From CAYQVW01 sp964421245 (GTDB taxonomy: Bacteria > Margulisbacteria > WOR-1 > XYC2-FULL-46-14), in NCBI GenBank assembly GCA_964421245.1, contig CAYQVW010000002.1:1-64000 (forward strand): DNA of 64,000 bases. The letters are read 5' to 3'. A model generated the notes under the pieces. That model was given only the letters and a program-made list of their open reading frames with translations, was not told the DNA's origin and made no database searches. The position numbers were made by a program, and so were the translations under genes. Below, piece after piece: positions 25,005-34,400 of the stretch. Every line of letters begins with the position of its first letter. Positions within the stretch are counted from its first letter, which is position 1.

Positions 25005-28000
25005 ATGTTGAGAAAATTATTTGTATTATTTTTTATATTCTTGCTGGTTTGTAGTGCAAATGCCACAAACTATTATGAGGGACAAGATTTCTCCATCAAT
25101 TTTGGCCCTATCTACCCCCTAATTATTGGACAAGAAACAAATATAAATATAAAAACCGATCTTGCAACGGATCAAGTAACAATTGTTTTTGAAAACAAAA
25201 ACCAAATCAAACTCAAAAAAAGCGGAAGCGGATGGTTAGGCAAATACAAAATAGCTAGCAATTTAAAATCGGGCTGGAAAAGCTTGGATCTCTATTTTGG
25301 CCAAAAGACCAGACTCGAAACAAACTGGTGGGAAAAATTATTAACACTTATAAAACTTGAAGTAAAACCTCGCTACAAGGAACAACTTATTAAAAGATCG
25401 ATGAAAATTAGAATTGCAAAAGAGGAGGAGATTGAGCAAATAAGAAAAGAAGAACCCTCTTTTAATCCTCCACCAATGTTATTTCTTCCACCCTACGCAT
25501 CGGCTGAGAGAATTGTGATAACGACGGAAGCCAAAAGCATTCCTGTAAAGATACGCCATGGCGTGTCTGCAATAAAAGACTTTCCGCTAAAGATAAAGGG
25601 AAGCAGAATTTTTGCTTTTACCTCAAAAAGTATGGAAGGAAGTAAAGAAGCCTATCTTCCTGGCACATCACGCGAAGAATCGTTACGCTTAAACGTTGCG
25701 GGAAATATAGATGGAACAGAAATTGACGCGAATTTTTTCTCAACGTCAAGCATATCGACAACTCAAGTCTCAACCAGGGAAGAAAACATTTCAATCTTAC
25801 TAAAACGCGGGTCTTCCGAGGCCTATATGGGAGACTTTACCGCCAACTTTAGTGAAAATGAGTTTACAAAACTAAATCAGGTTTTATCCGGAATACGGGC
25901 CAAGGGAGATTATAAAAAATGGGGCTTTAAAGCAATTGCCTCCACCCCAAAAGGATTCCCAAAATTGAAAAGATTCTATGGTGACGGTACTCAAGGACCA
26001 TATCGGCTAGATTTTACCCCGGTAGTTGTAGATAGCGAGCGGGTTTACATTGATAAGATTATCCAAAAAAGAGGAGATGACTATACAGTCGATTATAATG
26101 CCGGAACCATTACCTTTCGTAAAATTACCATTACAACTACCCAAATAATTGAAATATATTATGACTATCGAAAATCGGTCTACCAACACAACCTTTATGC
26201 TGCAAGATTCTATATTAAACCGACTCCACGCCTAAAAATCGGAACAACCTATATCAATGATTCGGACTCAACCACCAATGCTCAAAGCATTCAATCCCAA
26301 ACCGGAACCAATCCGGTTGGACATCAGGTCATAGGACTAGATTCTAGCTTGCTTTTAGGGGATGGATTTAAAATAGATACAGAGGTAGCCCTATCCGACA
26401 AAAACCATAATTTGATATCAATCGGCACAAAAGAGACTGGAGCTGCCTATAAAATCAAAACTAGCGGACAGGTCGGAGCTTTTGGTTTTAAGACAAAATA
26501 TAAAAAAATCAATCCAGGATTTGTTCCAATTGCTAAGGCCAATCCAAAAACCGATCTATTGGATTATGGTGCAATTCTTACCTTTAAGCCAAATCAAATT
26601 CTTTTCTCACAACTTGGCTACGACCATAATCGTTATAGCGAATCTAGCGTTAATTATAAAATTATAAACAGAAACTTTAAAAGTAGGCTTAATTTAAAAA
26701 GACTCCCATCTCTTGAATACACTTTGCTTGAATTTGAAAATAGTAACGACCCCGTTACAGGATCTGAAATCAGAAGGCTGACCACCACCAACAGATTAAG
26801 ATCTAATTACAAAAACTTTCGCTTCATTAATCTATCGGCAAAAACAGAGAAAGAGCGCCGCATAAACCGATCACCATCGGAAGAAGTAACAACCTATGAT
26901 ATTTTAGCTGTCGGGATTGCAACCAAGCCAAACCAAAAAGCAGTTACTGGAGCCTTTAATTTCGAATATAAAAGGACTCATGATCGCGACCCTCCCTACA
27001 GCACTAAGACCTATGATTTAAAACTCGGCACCAGCCCTAATTCCAAGTTCCTACTTTCTAGTTCCCTGCATTTTGTTGATGATAAAAGATTGGGAACATC
27101 AAATGTAACCGATTTAATCTACAAAGCACAACCGACAAAAGCTATCGGCTCAAACGGAAAATACACTATTCAATCGATTAACGAAACCTTTGGCTCTAGT
27201 GAGGCTAGAGTTAGCAAACAGACCGCATCAATAAAATTTGATCTTAGGCCGATTAAAACGGTGCGCCTGCGCTATTACTACAAACCAAACTTCACCCTGC
27301 TTGATAGCACCGGACAAAAGATTTACAACAACGAAAACCAACAGACTGAAATTCATTGGAATTTTTTAAGACAGGCAACCGTGGGATACACATTTAAAAA
27401 TACCGATAATTTTACAATTGATAAGAGTGATTATCCAACTCTTTCAAGAAACCAAAGCACTCTAAATAGCAAAACTAATCTCTACACTTTAAAAGCAGCC
27501 CCATTAAGCTTCTTATCAACCGAATTTAATATAAACCAAGATAATTCAGTTGGAACCACCTTAACTTCTACAACCGGAGCACAAGCCGAATACAGAAAAG
27601 ATAACACCGATATAAAAGAATATTCTGCAATAATAAAAACCTCTTTGACCCGAGCATTTGCGATTGATACCAAATATACTCACAAAACAACACTAAAAGG
27701 AACAAAAGAATCAATTAATGATCAAACTTCTACAATTGATCAAACCGGATTACTCAAGGGAATTTGGAATTTAAATTCTTCCTGGCGACTTTCAGCAGGG
27801 GGAGCATATACATTAAGCAGAAATTTTTTGAACAACACTAGAACCTATACCCTATCCCCTACTCTTGGCTTTATTTATAGATACAAAAATATTTGGCGAG
27901 TTGATGGAGAATATACTTATTCCCGCTCTTATTCCGCAATTCGCTCGAGCGGACACAAATTTTCTCTAAAGGGTAAATATACTCTTTCTAAATATGTAGA

Positions 28001-28088
28001 TTTAAGCCTGCGTTACGATCGCCAGACCTCAAGTTACCCTTATTATCGAACCACCGATATTGCCGGCATTGTTGAAATTAGCATGTAA
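25005..28088 (+). CDS. Large predicted outer-membrane beta-barrel protein
   Basis: 1027 residues with a signal peptide (MLRKLFVLFFIFLLVCSANA). After a periplasmic part (about 20-300), the stretch RGDDYTVDYNAGTITFRK, then a strand ending IEIYYDYR, is the linker seen in large barrel proteins of the SprA-like or putative cell-surface type, where it precedes the barrel. From about residue 380 to the end the sequence alternates short strands with many Tyr, Thr, Lys and Asn and ends with a strand (TDIAGIVEISM), consistent with a barrel of 20 or more strands, though the last residue is Met rather than Phe. It is the best evidence in the window for an outer membrane. Function unknown; it sits between the NHL protein and ruvC. 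Confidence 0.82.
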   Translation: MLRKLFVLFFIFLLVCSANATNYYEGQDFSINFGPIYPLIIGQETNINIKTDLATDQVTIVFENKNQIKLKKSGSGWLGKYKIASNLKSGWKSLDLYFGQKTRLETNWWEKLLTLIKLEVKPRYKEQLIKRSMKIRIAKEEEIEQIRKEEPSFNPPPMLFLPPYASAERIVITTEAKSIPVKIRHGVSAIKDFPLKIKGSRIFAFTSKSMEGSKEAYLPGTSREESLRLNVAGNIDGTEIDANFFSTSSISTTQVSTREENISILLKRGSSEAYMGDFTANFSENEFTKLNQVLSGIRAKGDYKKWGFKAIASTPKGFPKLKRFYGDGTQGPYRLDFTPVVVDSERVYIDKIIQKRGDDYTVDYNAGTITFRKITITTTQIIEIYYDYRKSVYQHNLYAARFYIKPTPRLKIGTTYINDSDSTTNAQSIQSQTGTNPVGHQVIGLDSSLLLGDGFKIDTEVALSDKNHNLISIGTKETGAAYKIKTSGQVGAFGFKTKYKKINPGFVPIAKANPKTDLLDYGAILTFKPNQILFSQLGYDHNRYSESSVNYKIINRNFKSRLNLKRLPSLEYTLLEFENSNDPVTGSEIRRLTTTNRLRSNYKNFRFINLSAKTEKERRINRSPSEEVTTYDILAVGIATKPNQKAVTGAFNFEYKRTHDRDPPYSTKTYDLKLGTSPNSKFLLSSSLHFVDDKRLGTSNVTDLIYKAQPTKAIGSNGKYTIQSINETFGSSEARVSKQTASIKFDLRPIKTVRLRYYYKPNFTLLDSTGQKIYNNENQQTEIHWNFLRQATVGYTFKNTDNFTIDKSDYPTLSRNQSTLNSKTNLYTLKAAPLSFLSTEFNINQDNSVGTTLTSTTGAQAEYRKDNTDIKEYSAIIKTSLTRAFAIDTKYTHKTTLKGTKESINDQTSTIDQTGLLKGIWNLNSSWRLSAGGAYTLSRNFLNNTRTYTLSPTLGFIYRYKNIWRVDGEYTYSRSYSAIRSSGHKFSLKGKYTLSKYVDLSLRYDRQTSSYPYYRTTDIAGIVEISM

Positions 28089-28093
28089 GCTGA

Positions 28094-28099
28094 TATAAT
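28094..28099 (+). promoter_or_regulatory. -10 box of ruvC (leaderless)
   Basis: TATAAT followed after 6 bases by the ATG of ruvC at 28106; it overlaps the end of the barrel gene region. No Shine-Dalgarno sequence is present. Confidence 0.55.
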
Positions 28100-28105
28100 G
28101 CTGGA

Positions 28106-28612
28106 ATGTTAGTTTTAGGAATTGATCCAGGAATTGCTTGTACTGGTTTTGGCTTGGTAGAAGAATGTGACAAAGGAAACTGTCTACTTGATTATGGATG
28201 TATTGTTACCGACAAAAGCCAAAAACCAGAAGAGCGCTTGGCCGCACTATATCAAGAAATGGCTCTATTGGTTAAGAAGAGCGAGCCAGATCAAATAGCA
28301 ATTGAGAAGCTATTTTTTGCAAAAAATGTTCGAACCGCTATGAAGGTAAGCCAAGCACGGGGAGTTTTGTTATTGGCGTCTTCCGAAGCCGCGGTTCCAA
28401 TTGTAGAATATACCCCACTTGAAATAAAGATAGCCCTAACCGGCTATGGCAGAGCAGATAAGAAACAGATACAACAGATGGTAAAAACATTACTTAATTT
28501 AAAAGAAGTCCCAAAACCAGATGATGCAGCAGACGCCTTAGCTATTGCCATCTGCCATCTAAATTCTTACAAAATAAAATCCCTGGAGAAAGAAAATGAT
28601 TTTTCACATTGA
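28106..28612 (+). CDS. ruvC: Holliday junction resolvase RuvC
   Basis: 168 residues, normal length. The RNase H-like active site is intact: D7 in GIDPG, E67 in IAIEKLFF, and the acidic pair in PDDAADALAIA (about 138 and 141). RuvC cuts Holliday junctions bound by RuvAB in the cytoplasm. Its end overlaps the start of ruvA by 17 bases, the usual ruvCA coupling; ruvB is not in the window, and an S23 cassette lies where it might be expected. Confidence 0.97.
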   Translation: MLVLGIDPGIACTGFGLVEECDKGNCLLDYGCIVTDKSQKPEERLAALYQEMALLVKKSEPDQIAIEKLFFAKNVRTAMKVSQARGVLLLASSEAAVPIVEYTPLEIKIALTGYGRADKKQIQQMVKTLLNLKEVPKPDDAADALAIAICHLNSYKIKSLEKENDFSH

Positions 28613-29198
28613 TGGTAAATTAAGTAGTATTGAAAAAGGTTTTGTTGTAATTGAGGTTGCTGGAATTGGCTATCAGGTTAATATTCCAAATAATGTATTT
28701 GAACGTTTGCCCTCATTACAATCGGAAATAAAAGTCTTCACCTACCAAGTAATTAAAGAAGACTCTAATTCTATCTATGGTTTTCTAAGCAAGGACGAAA
28801 GACGCCTCTTTGCAATGCTAATTACTGTTTCTGGGGTTGGGCCCAAGGCCGCCCTATCCGTTATGTCTGGTTTACCAATTGAGAATATAACTGGAGCAAT
28901 AGTTAAAGGAAATGCGGAGGTTCTATCCTCTGCTCCTGGGGTTGGGAAAAAGACAGCACAAAAAATCTGTATTGAGCTCAAAGAGAAAATCGCCAAAACA
29001 CTGGGAGTTAAGGCATCTGAGATGCAACAATTTCTTCCGGAAGAAAAAGGACTAGTAAATGAGGCAGTTCAAGCACTAATGACACTTGGATATTCTCCGA
29101 AAGAAGCCCGCGATGCTATTTTTAAATGCGGAGTTGATCTCGACAAAGCTAGAAACATTGAGCAGATTATTAAAGCCTCGCTTAAAGGTCTAGTGTAA
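28596..29198 (+). CDS. ruvA: Holliday junction DNA helicase subunit RuvA
   Basis: 200 residues. Domain I OB fold (about 1-65, IDGKLSSIEKGFVVIEVAGIGYQVNIP), domain II with two helix-hairpin-helix motifs (VSGVGPKAALSVMSGL and APGVGKKTAQKICIELKEK), a flexible linker, and domain III (about 150-200, NEAVQALMTLGYSPKEARDAI) which contacts RuvB. The GAGAAAG ribosome binding site lies inside ruvC. Full-length and canonical. Confidence 0.97.
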   Translation: MIFHIDGKLSSIEKGFVVIEVAGIGYQVNIPNNVFERLPSLQSEIKVFTYQVIKEDSNSIYGFLSKDERRLFAMLITVSGVGPKAALSVMSGLPIENITGAIVKGNAEVLSSAPGVGKKTAQKICIELKEKIAKTLGVKASEMQQFLPEEKGLVNEAVQALMTLGYSPKEARDAIFKCGVDLDKARNIEQIIKASLKGLV

Positions 29199-29258
29199 AA
29201 TCGTCCGGATTCTCGGCACCCCCATGTCCATTCCCTTCATAAAACCCCTTTTTTGAAC

Positions 29259-29275
29259 TGGCATGAAAATTGCTA
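29259..29275 (+). promoter_or_regulatory. Sigma54-type promoter of S23 copy 2
   Basis: TGGCATGAAAATTGCTA: GG at -24 and GC at -12 separated by 10 bases, one mismatch from TGGCAC-N5-TTGCW. A shared box, TTCTCGGCACCCC, lies about 40 bases upstream; the same box precedes the sigma54-type promoter of S23 copy 3. Confidence 0.65.
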
Positions 29276-29281
29276 GTAATT

Positions 29282-29313
29282 AATTAAAAATTAAAAATTT
29301 CCAAATTAAAAAT
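29282..29313. repeat. S23 cassette 2, left flank repeat
   Basis: AATTAAAAATTAAAAAT, four bases, then AAATTAAAAAT. The same arrangement occurs on the right of the gene (29720-29750, inverted again at 29796-29825) and inside argC (51498). A small hairpin ATCGCC-TTC-GGCGAT follows at 29318. Confidence 0.7.
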
Positions 29314-29367
29314 ATTGTATCGCCTTCGGCGATCCATTAAATTAATAAAAAAGGTGGTGAAGTAAAC

Positions 29368-29733
29368 ATGAAATACGATCTTCGAGATAGAACAAGTAAC
29401 TTTGGGATAAGAATAGTAAAACTCATAAACAGTTTTCCCAGAAATACTTCGGGCTTCGTATTAGGAAAACAAATGATACGAGCTGGAACATCAGTTGGAG
29501 CAAACTGTGAAGAGGCAGATGCTGCTCAGAGCCCCAAGGACTTTCTACATAAGTTGTCATTATGTCTAAAAGAAGCAAAGGAAACAAGATATTGGCTAAA
29601 CATAACTATCAAAACAAATATATTGCAAAGTGAAATAAGCTTGAAGGAAGCAAAATCCTTACTGCAAGAAGCTCATGAATTGGCTAGTATATTTGCATCA
29701 ATAATAAATAAAAAGAAAGAAATTAAAAATTAA
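29368..29733 (+). CDS. Four-helix-bundle protein, copy 2
   Basis: 121 residues of the wider four helix bundle family (Avd/S23-like), with FGIRIVKLINSFPRNTSGFVLGKQ, IRAGTSVGANCEEADAAQSPKDF and KEAKETRYWLNI. It is more distant from copies 1 and 3 than they are from each other. GGTGGTGAAG serves as the ribosome binding site. The last nine residues (KKKEIKN end) are encoded by the flanking AATTAAAAATT repeat, so the repeat sets the C-terminus. It follows ruvA and is preceded by a sigma54-type promoter, so it is probably an independent transcription unit. Role unknown. Confidence 0.9.
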   Translation: MKYDLRDRTSNFGIRIVKLINSFPRNTSGFVLGKQMIRAGTSVGANCEEADAAQSPKDFLHKLSLCLKEAKETRYWLNITIKTNILQSEISLKEAKSLLQEAHELASIFASIINKKKEIKN

Positions 29734-29750
29734 CAAATTAAAAATTTTGG
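29720..29750. repeat. S23 cassette 2, right flank repeat
   Basis: AAATTAAAAATTAACAAATTAAAAATTTT overlaps the stop of S23 copy 2 and repeats the word of the left flank; an inverted, degenerate copy lies at 29796-29825. Confidence 0.6.
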
Positions 29751-29768
29751 AGCTATTTATATAATATT

Positions 29769-29790
29769 GTGCCGAGCGAAGTCGAGGCAC
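29769..29790. repeat. Hairpin repeat with GAGCGAAGTCGA core, copy 1
   Basis: GTGCC-GAGCGAAGTCGA-GGCAC. The core is identical in the copy at 46543 while the stem arms differ but still pair (GTGCC/GGCAC here, ATGCT/AGCAT there). Confidence 0.6.
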
Positions 29791-29857
29791 ACATTGTTTT
29801 TAATTGGGATTTTTTAATTTTTTATTCTATTCTGTGCTAGTTTGATAACCCAGTATC

Positions 29858-30361
29858 TTAAACCAATTCTAATTTACCCAAAACAAATCTTTCAGCTTGT
29901 CGCATCAACTTACGATACCATTTTGTTTCTGAAGAAATAGGCTTAACCAGAATAGTGTGCATATACACATTATTTCCACCCCAAATATCCATAAAGAGTT
30001 GATCCCCTATCGCTGCGATTTGTGCCGGTTTTAGGCTTAGAATCTTCATTGCTTTTTTATAACCAGAAGAGAGCGGTTTATAAACCGTAGCTAAATATGG
30101 GACCTGTAATTCTTGAGCAATTTTTTGTACCCGTTTTGGATTAAAGTTATTAGAAAGCAAAAGGATGTTAAAGCCCTGGTCTTTTAGATCTTCAAAAAAA
30201 TTATAAAGCAAGGGACTTAAGACCCCTTCCCGGCGAGGAAGGATAGTATCGTCAATATCAAATAAAAGTCCGATAATTCCTTTACATTTTAGCTCATCAA
30301 AGTCAATATTTTGGATGGAATCAAGGTATTCATCCGGTCGCAGGGCTTCTAAGTTAAACAT
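29858..30361 (-). CDS. YqeG family HAD IIIA phosphatase
   Basis: 167 residues from ATG-30361 (MFNLEALRPDEYLDSI), the start seen in the family; the frame is open 16 codons further upstream but that part overlaps the HEPN gene and is not family-like. HAD motifs: FDIDDTIL (nucleophile D and second D), LLLSNN (motif II), K in VYKPLSSGY (motif III), and GDQLFMDIWGGN (motif IV). YqeG-type proteins are cytoplasmic phosphatases of unsettled substrate; YqeG-like proteins are often linked to ribosome or shikimate genes in Firmicutes. Start codon directly follows the HEPN stop (TAATATG), so it is coupled to the HEPN/nucleotidyltransferase unit. Confidence 0.9.
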   Translation of the reverse strand: MFNLEALRPDEYLDSIQNIDFDELKCKGIIGLLFDIDDTILPRREGVLSPLLYNFFEDLKDQGFNILLLSNNFNPKRVQKIAQELQVPYLATVYKPLSSGYKKAMKILSLKPAQIAAIGDQLFMDIWGGNNVYMHTILVKPISSETKWYRKLMRQAERFVLGKLELV

Positions 30362-30362
30362 A

Positions 30363-30770
30363 TTATTTGGGTAATATCCCTTTAACCCAAGAAACAAATC
30401 TATCGGCATGTAAAACTACTGCCTCTGCATCATGTTTTGGAAAACACTTCCCTTCATATTCGATCAGATTTTTCTTGGCGATAAGACGACGAAGATGATT
30501 TACCGCTTCCTTTAGCCCCTCTTTATTAATTAGAGAAAGAGTAAGTCGAACAGCATCATCATGATTTTTACTAGAACTTCTAATTCCGTACAAACAAACC
30601 AATAATGCATCATTAGCAGAAATCCCTGCATGCACAGCATCAAGTCCAGCCGCATTCCAATTCTCTTTGTCTAAATTTTCTTGGGCTGACTTTAGGAAAT
30701 CCAAAGCTTTTTTAAGAAAACTAATGTAAGTTGATTTATCTACATTTGTAGTCTGAAACTTAGGGTTCAT
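30363..30770 (-). CDS. HEPN domain protein
   Basis: 135 residues from ATG-30770, which has GGAG 9 bases upstream; an earlier in-frame ATG adds 17 residues that overlap the nucleotidyltransferase gene and look unstructured. The helical HEPN pattern is visible: LDFLKSAQENLDKENWNAAGLDAVHAGISANDALLVCLYG and KNHDDAVRLTLSLI, as in SAV_6107-like HEPN proteins. The R-x4-6-H RNase motif of toxic HEPN proteins is not evident. It overlaps the end of the nucleotidyltransferase gene by 11 bases. HEPN plus MNT pairs are a known toxin-antitoxin arrangement; given the missing RNase motif this one may instead be regulatory or inactive. Confidence 0.85.
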   Translation of the reverse strand: MNPKFQTTNVDKSTYISFLKKALDFLKSAQENLDKENWNAAGLDAVHAGISANDALLVCLYGIRSSSKNHDDAVRLTLSLINKEGLKEAVNHLRRLIAKKNLIEYEGKCFPKHDAEAVVLHADRFVSWVKGILPK

Positions 30771-31377
30771 AAACCAACTCCAAGATGGTCTTACCATACA
30801 AAACCAGAGCATCCTCTGCAATGTTTCTTATAAAATTATTTCCCTTTTTGTAGCGTTTCTTCAAATCGTTTCTTTTTAACAAAACAGGAGAAAGTCCATT
30901 GCCAAATTTTTTCGATATTTCAAAATTCAGATCGTCCATTCTTTTTTCGGTCTTTTCAATCGAACAACTCTGAGAAAGAACTATTAATAAATCTATGTCG
31001 CTATCATCCCTCTCTTTTCCTTTTGCCACGCTCCCAAAAAGAATAATACTTAAAACACCAAAAGTTTTTTTCTTAATTTTACCAACAATTAATTTAAGAA
31101 GTGACTTTTCAATAACAAACAGCGGGATCAAGCCTTTTTCAACCAAAATATTATTCCTATTTAACTTATAAAGCTTGGATCTCCCGCTTTTACGCATTAA
31201 AACAATGCCCGAACTAAAAAGAGAAAGCAGGGAATGGTGCACAATTCGCTGAGCAAGTTTTGTTGATCGGGCAATTTCTCGGCCCGTAAGCTCAAGTGTG
31301 TTGTCAGCCAATACTCTGAGCACTCTTAACTTTGATTTTTGTCCTAATATACTATCTAATGTTTGATGGTATTTCAT
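30760..31377 (-). CDS. Winged-helix MNT-type nucleotidyltransferase
   Basis: 205 residues. The N-terminal 90 residues form a winged helix (KLRVLRVLADNTLELTGREIARSTKLAQRIVHHSLLSL, then GIVLMRKSGRSKLYKLN). The rest is a minimal nucleotidyltransferase: FGSVAKGKERDDSDIDLLIV holds the GS-x10-D-x-D signature (about 112-131). MNT partners of HEPN proteins can AMPylate them. The DNA-binding domain and two perfect palindromes between its -10 box and start codon indicate autorepression. First gene of a unit with the HEPN and YqeG genes. Confidence 0.88.
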   Translation of the reverse strand: MKYHQTLDSILGQKSKLRVLRVLADNTLELTGREIARSTKLAQRIVHHSLLSLFSSGIVLMRKSGRSKLYKLNRNNILVEKGLIPLFVIEKSLLKLIVGKIKKKTFGVLSIILFGSVAKGKERDDSDIDLLIVLSQSCSIEKTEKRMDDLNFEISKKFGNGLSPVLLKRNDLKKRYKKGNNFIRNIAEDALVLYGKTILELVYEP

Positions 31378-31378
31378 T

Positions 31379-31414
31379 GGCTACTTTTGTAGCCATATGG
31401 CTACTTTTGTAGCC
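31379..31414. promoter_or_regulatory. Tandem palindromic operator of the MNT/HEPN unit
   Basis: Two identical perfect palindromes GGCTACTTTTGTAGCC at 31379-31394 and 31399-31414, 20 bp apart, so on the same face of the helix. They fill the space between the -10 box and the start codon at 31377 and cover the transcription start. Confidence 0.85.
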
Positions 31415-31444
31415 ATTATACACACCCAAACAAACCCCTGTCAA
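31415..31444 (-). promoter_or_regulatory. Sigma70 promoter of the MNT/HEPN unit
   Basis: Minus strand: TTGACA (31439-31444), 18-base spacer, TATAAT (31415-31420), immediately followed by the tandem operator. Confidence 0.85.
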
Positions 31445-31446
31445 GC

Positions 31447-31482
31447 AAAAAAAGGGGTGACGAGCCTGTTAATCGCCACCCC
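31447..31482 (-). terminator. Terminator of the giant gene
   Basis: Minus strand: GGGGTGGCGA and TCGTCACCCC pair around an AT-rich loop, followed by seven T. It begins 17 bases after the stop codon at 31500. Confidence 0.85.
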
Positions 31483-31499
31483 ATGATTATCTAATCTAT

Positions 31500-34400
31500 T
31501 TACTTGCTGTAAGCCATAGAAGCTAAAGCATTAAATGTATCACGACTCAAAAGCCCACTTGTACGACCTTGAACATATTGTCTGTCAACCTCTAGTGGTG
31601 CACCATCCCACCTCTTCAATCCCCTTACTCTTCTTGCCTCAGTTGCTTTACTCCAATATAGACTCTGTCCATTTTTTCTTAAATAAGATGCAAACCTCTT
31701 AAAGTTAACTCCGCGAGATCTAATACGATTAAAATCAGGAAGTCTATTTACATAAAAGAGTTTACGTGCTCCTACAACTCTCCCTTCAAAATATGCCCTA
31801 ACCAAAACTTTGTTTGGATTATCTGGCATTCCAAGTCTCTTCATATGCTTCCAGGTAGAATTAATCTGTTTATGAGCATCTAAGAACTTAGCTACTCCTT
31901 TATTTTTCTTTCTCTGAATCATCTCCCATCTTGCAGCAGTATAAGCATTTTGGAATTTTGCTCCAGAAAGTCTGCGAGAAGATCTTGGAATTCTTCGGAG
32001 AACCGCTCTCTCGTCTTTAATGCTTTGAGATATATCCTTTATATATTTTTTTGTCTTTGCATAAGAACGTCTTACCGGTTTAACCAATATCTGAACCACT
32101 TTTCTAACAATTTGAGATTGAACTTCATCCATGCTTCCTGGTTCAATTGAAAAAGTTTGTTCAACTCCCGCAATTCTTACTGCAACTTTATTTTCCCCTA
32201 GCAACTTAACCAATCCTCTTTCACCAGAAAGAGTAAAAACTCCATCTGCTCCTTTAAAATCAAAATAAACTTTTGGATTTCTTAGCGAAGAAATCAGCTT
32301 TCTCATTTTAGCCATTTTTTGTCTTGCTTTTCTCTGTTCAGCACGAAGAGAAACAAGATAGGCCCTAAATCCTCTAGCATTATAGATTTTTTGAGATGTC
32401 AAAAATCTCTTACATCCTTTTGCGACCCTCGCTTTTTGAGTGGCAACTCGTTTCTGATAAAGATCATAGGCTTTGTTAGTATCAACATACGCCTTATAAA
32501 GAGCCTGCATTTCCTTAGTAAAGTATCCAACTAATTGACTTTCAAACCCTTTTCTATCAAAAACATGTTCTCTTCCCTGCTCTGGTCTATATTTATAACG
32601 AAATTGGAATGCCCCATTAGTTGCAGAATTAAATTCTGGTTTTGCCCATGCTGTATCCTCTAATACCACATGCCCTTGTCTTCTTAATCTGGCTTTAAAT
32701 CTTTTCATTCCTGATACCAAGACTCTTCTGAAGAAAGCTCTTCTCTTTTCATCCATCTTTTCCTTCAAACTATTGTCAACAAAAACACCAACAACTTTCT
32801 GCATTGCTCCTTTTTCTACCTTTCCACAAAGATCTTGCATTGCTTTTGTTGCTCTTTCAATTGCTGTTGGATCCTTAATCGAATATAAATGCTTTAATGA
32901 GCGAATCCCTGTCCTCTTAACTAAATCTTCAGCAACGGATCCCTTTAGGAGTCCAACATCTTTTAATGCTAATGCGACCTCCAAAGCAAACCTTGGATTG
33001 TTTTTCAATACTGCTCTAAAACTAGAAACCCTGACAACATCGGCTTGAGTCTCTGAACGTGCCCAGTGAACAACTGGCTTTCCCTGCGCAGCCTGAGCTA
33101 AGGATATATCATAATATCTAGTTTCAGTTGAAGCATTCTGTAAAGGAGTTGACTCAAGAACAGATGCTGCTGTTCCAAGAACCGGAATTGCTTTCAACCC
33201 TACTCTTTTCAAAAATGTTTTTCCAAACAATTTTGCTGCCGCAACAATGGAGGTAAGGTCCATTCCAACTTCTAGGGCCATTCCTAAAGTTCCCATATCA
33301 TTCATATCTTTATTAAAACCAAGTTTTAATCCTTTGTTGACCCAATGTGATGGAGAAATCCCCTTAAATATCCATGAGGCTGGTTTTCCAATTGCATAGA
33401 GTGGAATTTGTCCATATGTTCTAATTCCCCAGGTATCATTCTGCCAAACAATTTGAGCAGACTCAGCAGTTAAATGAGAAACAATAACAGCAGCTGCTAA
33501 AGATAAGAGTTTTGCTCTTCCTGGAAGTTTATTTCCATAAGTTTTTGCAAAATGAGCTCCAACCTTATGAGATGTGTATAAGAATGGAACCAATCCATAA
33601 GCCCCAATAAATAGATTTGCTGGAATATCAGCATCTTTACCATGAACCAAAGGATGGACAACAGAATCATAAGCAATAACAAGATTTGCTGCTGTATGAG
33701 CATTGATCTTCATCATTTTTGATAAGAAGATTTTCTTCCCTTCAAAAACCCCCCAGTGTAATGAAGTTTGATACCCTTCTTTTAAAACTGCTCCAAGACT
33801 TACCTGGGATCCTTTCGCAACTTGTTTCAATAGTCCCCCCAATAAACCAGCAACTAAACCAGAACCCATACCAGTTACTGGAGAATAAGAAGAATAAAGT
33901 GCTCTGCGGAAACTATAACGAACTTTCTGTCCTGTAGTTAAATTATTCATTGGAAATTCAGCTTTAAAGTTTGAAAGGTTAAAATCATTAATTGTTCTAG
34001 CATTTTGCTCGTGCAATAATCTGTATTGATCGATTGGGCTTTCAATCCCTCGTTCTCTACACAAAGTGTAAAATTCTGCTTCAGAAATTCCACGGCTTTC
34101 AAGTTCTACTTTAACTAAGTGTCCAGCTCTCTCTAAGGTTGCAAGCTCTAATGCTCTTTCTTGTACCTCAAGTTGAACCTGAGGATCTTCTAATAGCTTT
34201 GTTCCAAAAACTGATCTGTGTCGAGCTAAAACTTCTTCAGCAGCACGTTGTTGTAAAGCTTCAAGATTTGTTTCTTGTGCTACTCCCTGACTCATAATCT
34301 TTCTAAGTAATCCTTCTCTTCTTAGGGTATCAATTACTCTTGATGCATCAGGAACCTTACCATCTAATAAGGCAAATAATTGTTTGCGTGCTGCAATATA

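Noticed and set aside
31379..31414. A CRISPR-like array
   Set aside because: Only two identical 16-base palindromes 4 bases apart with no spacers; they fit an operator.
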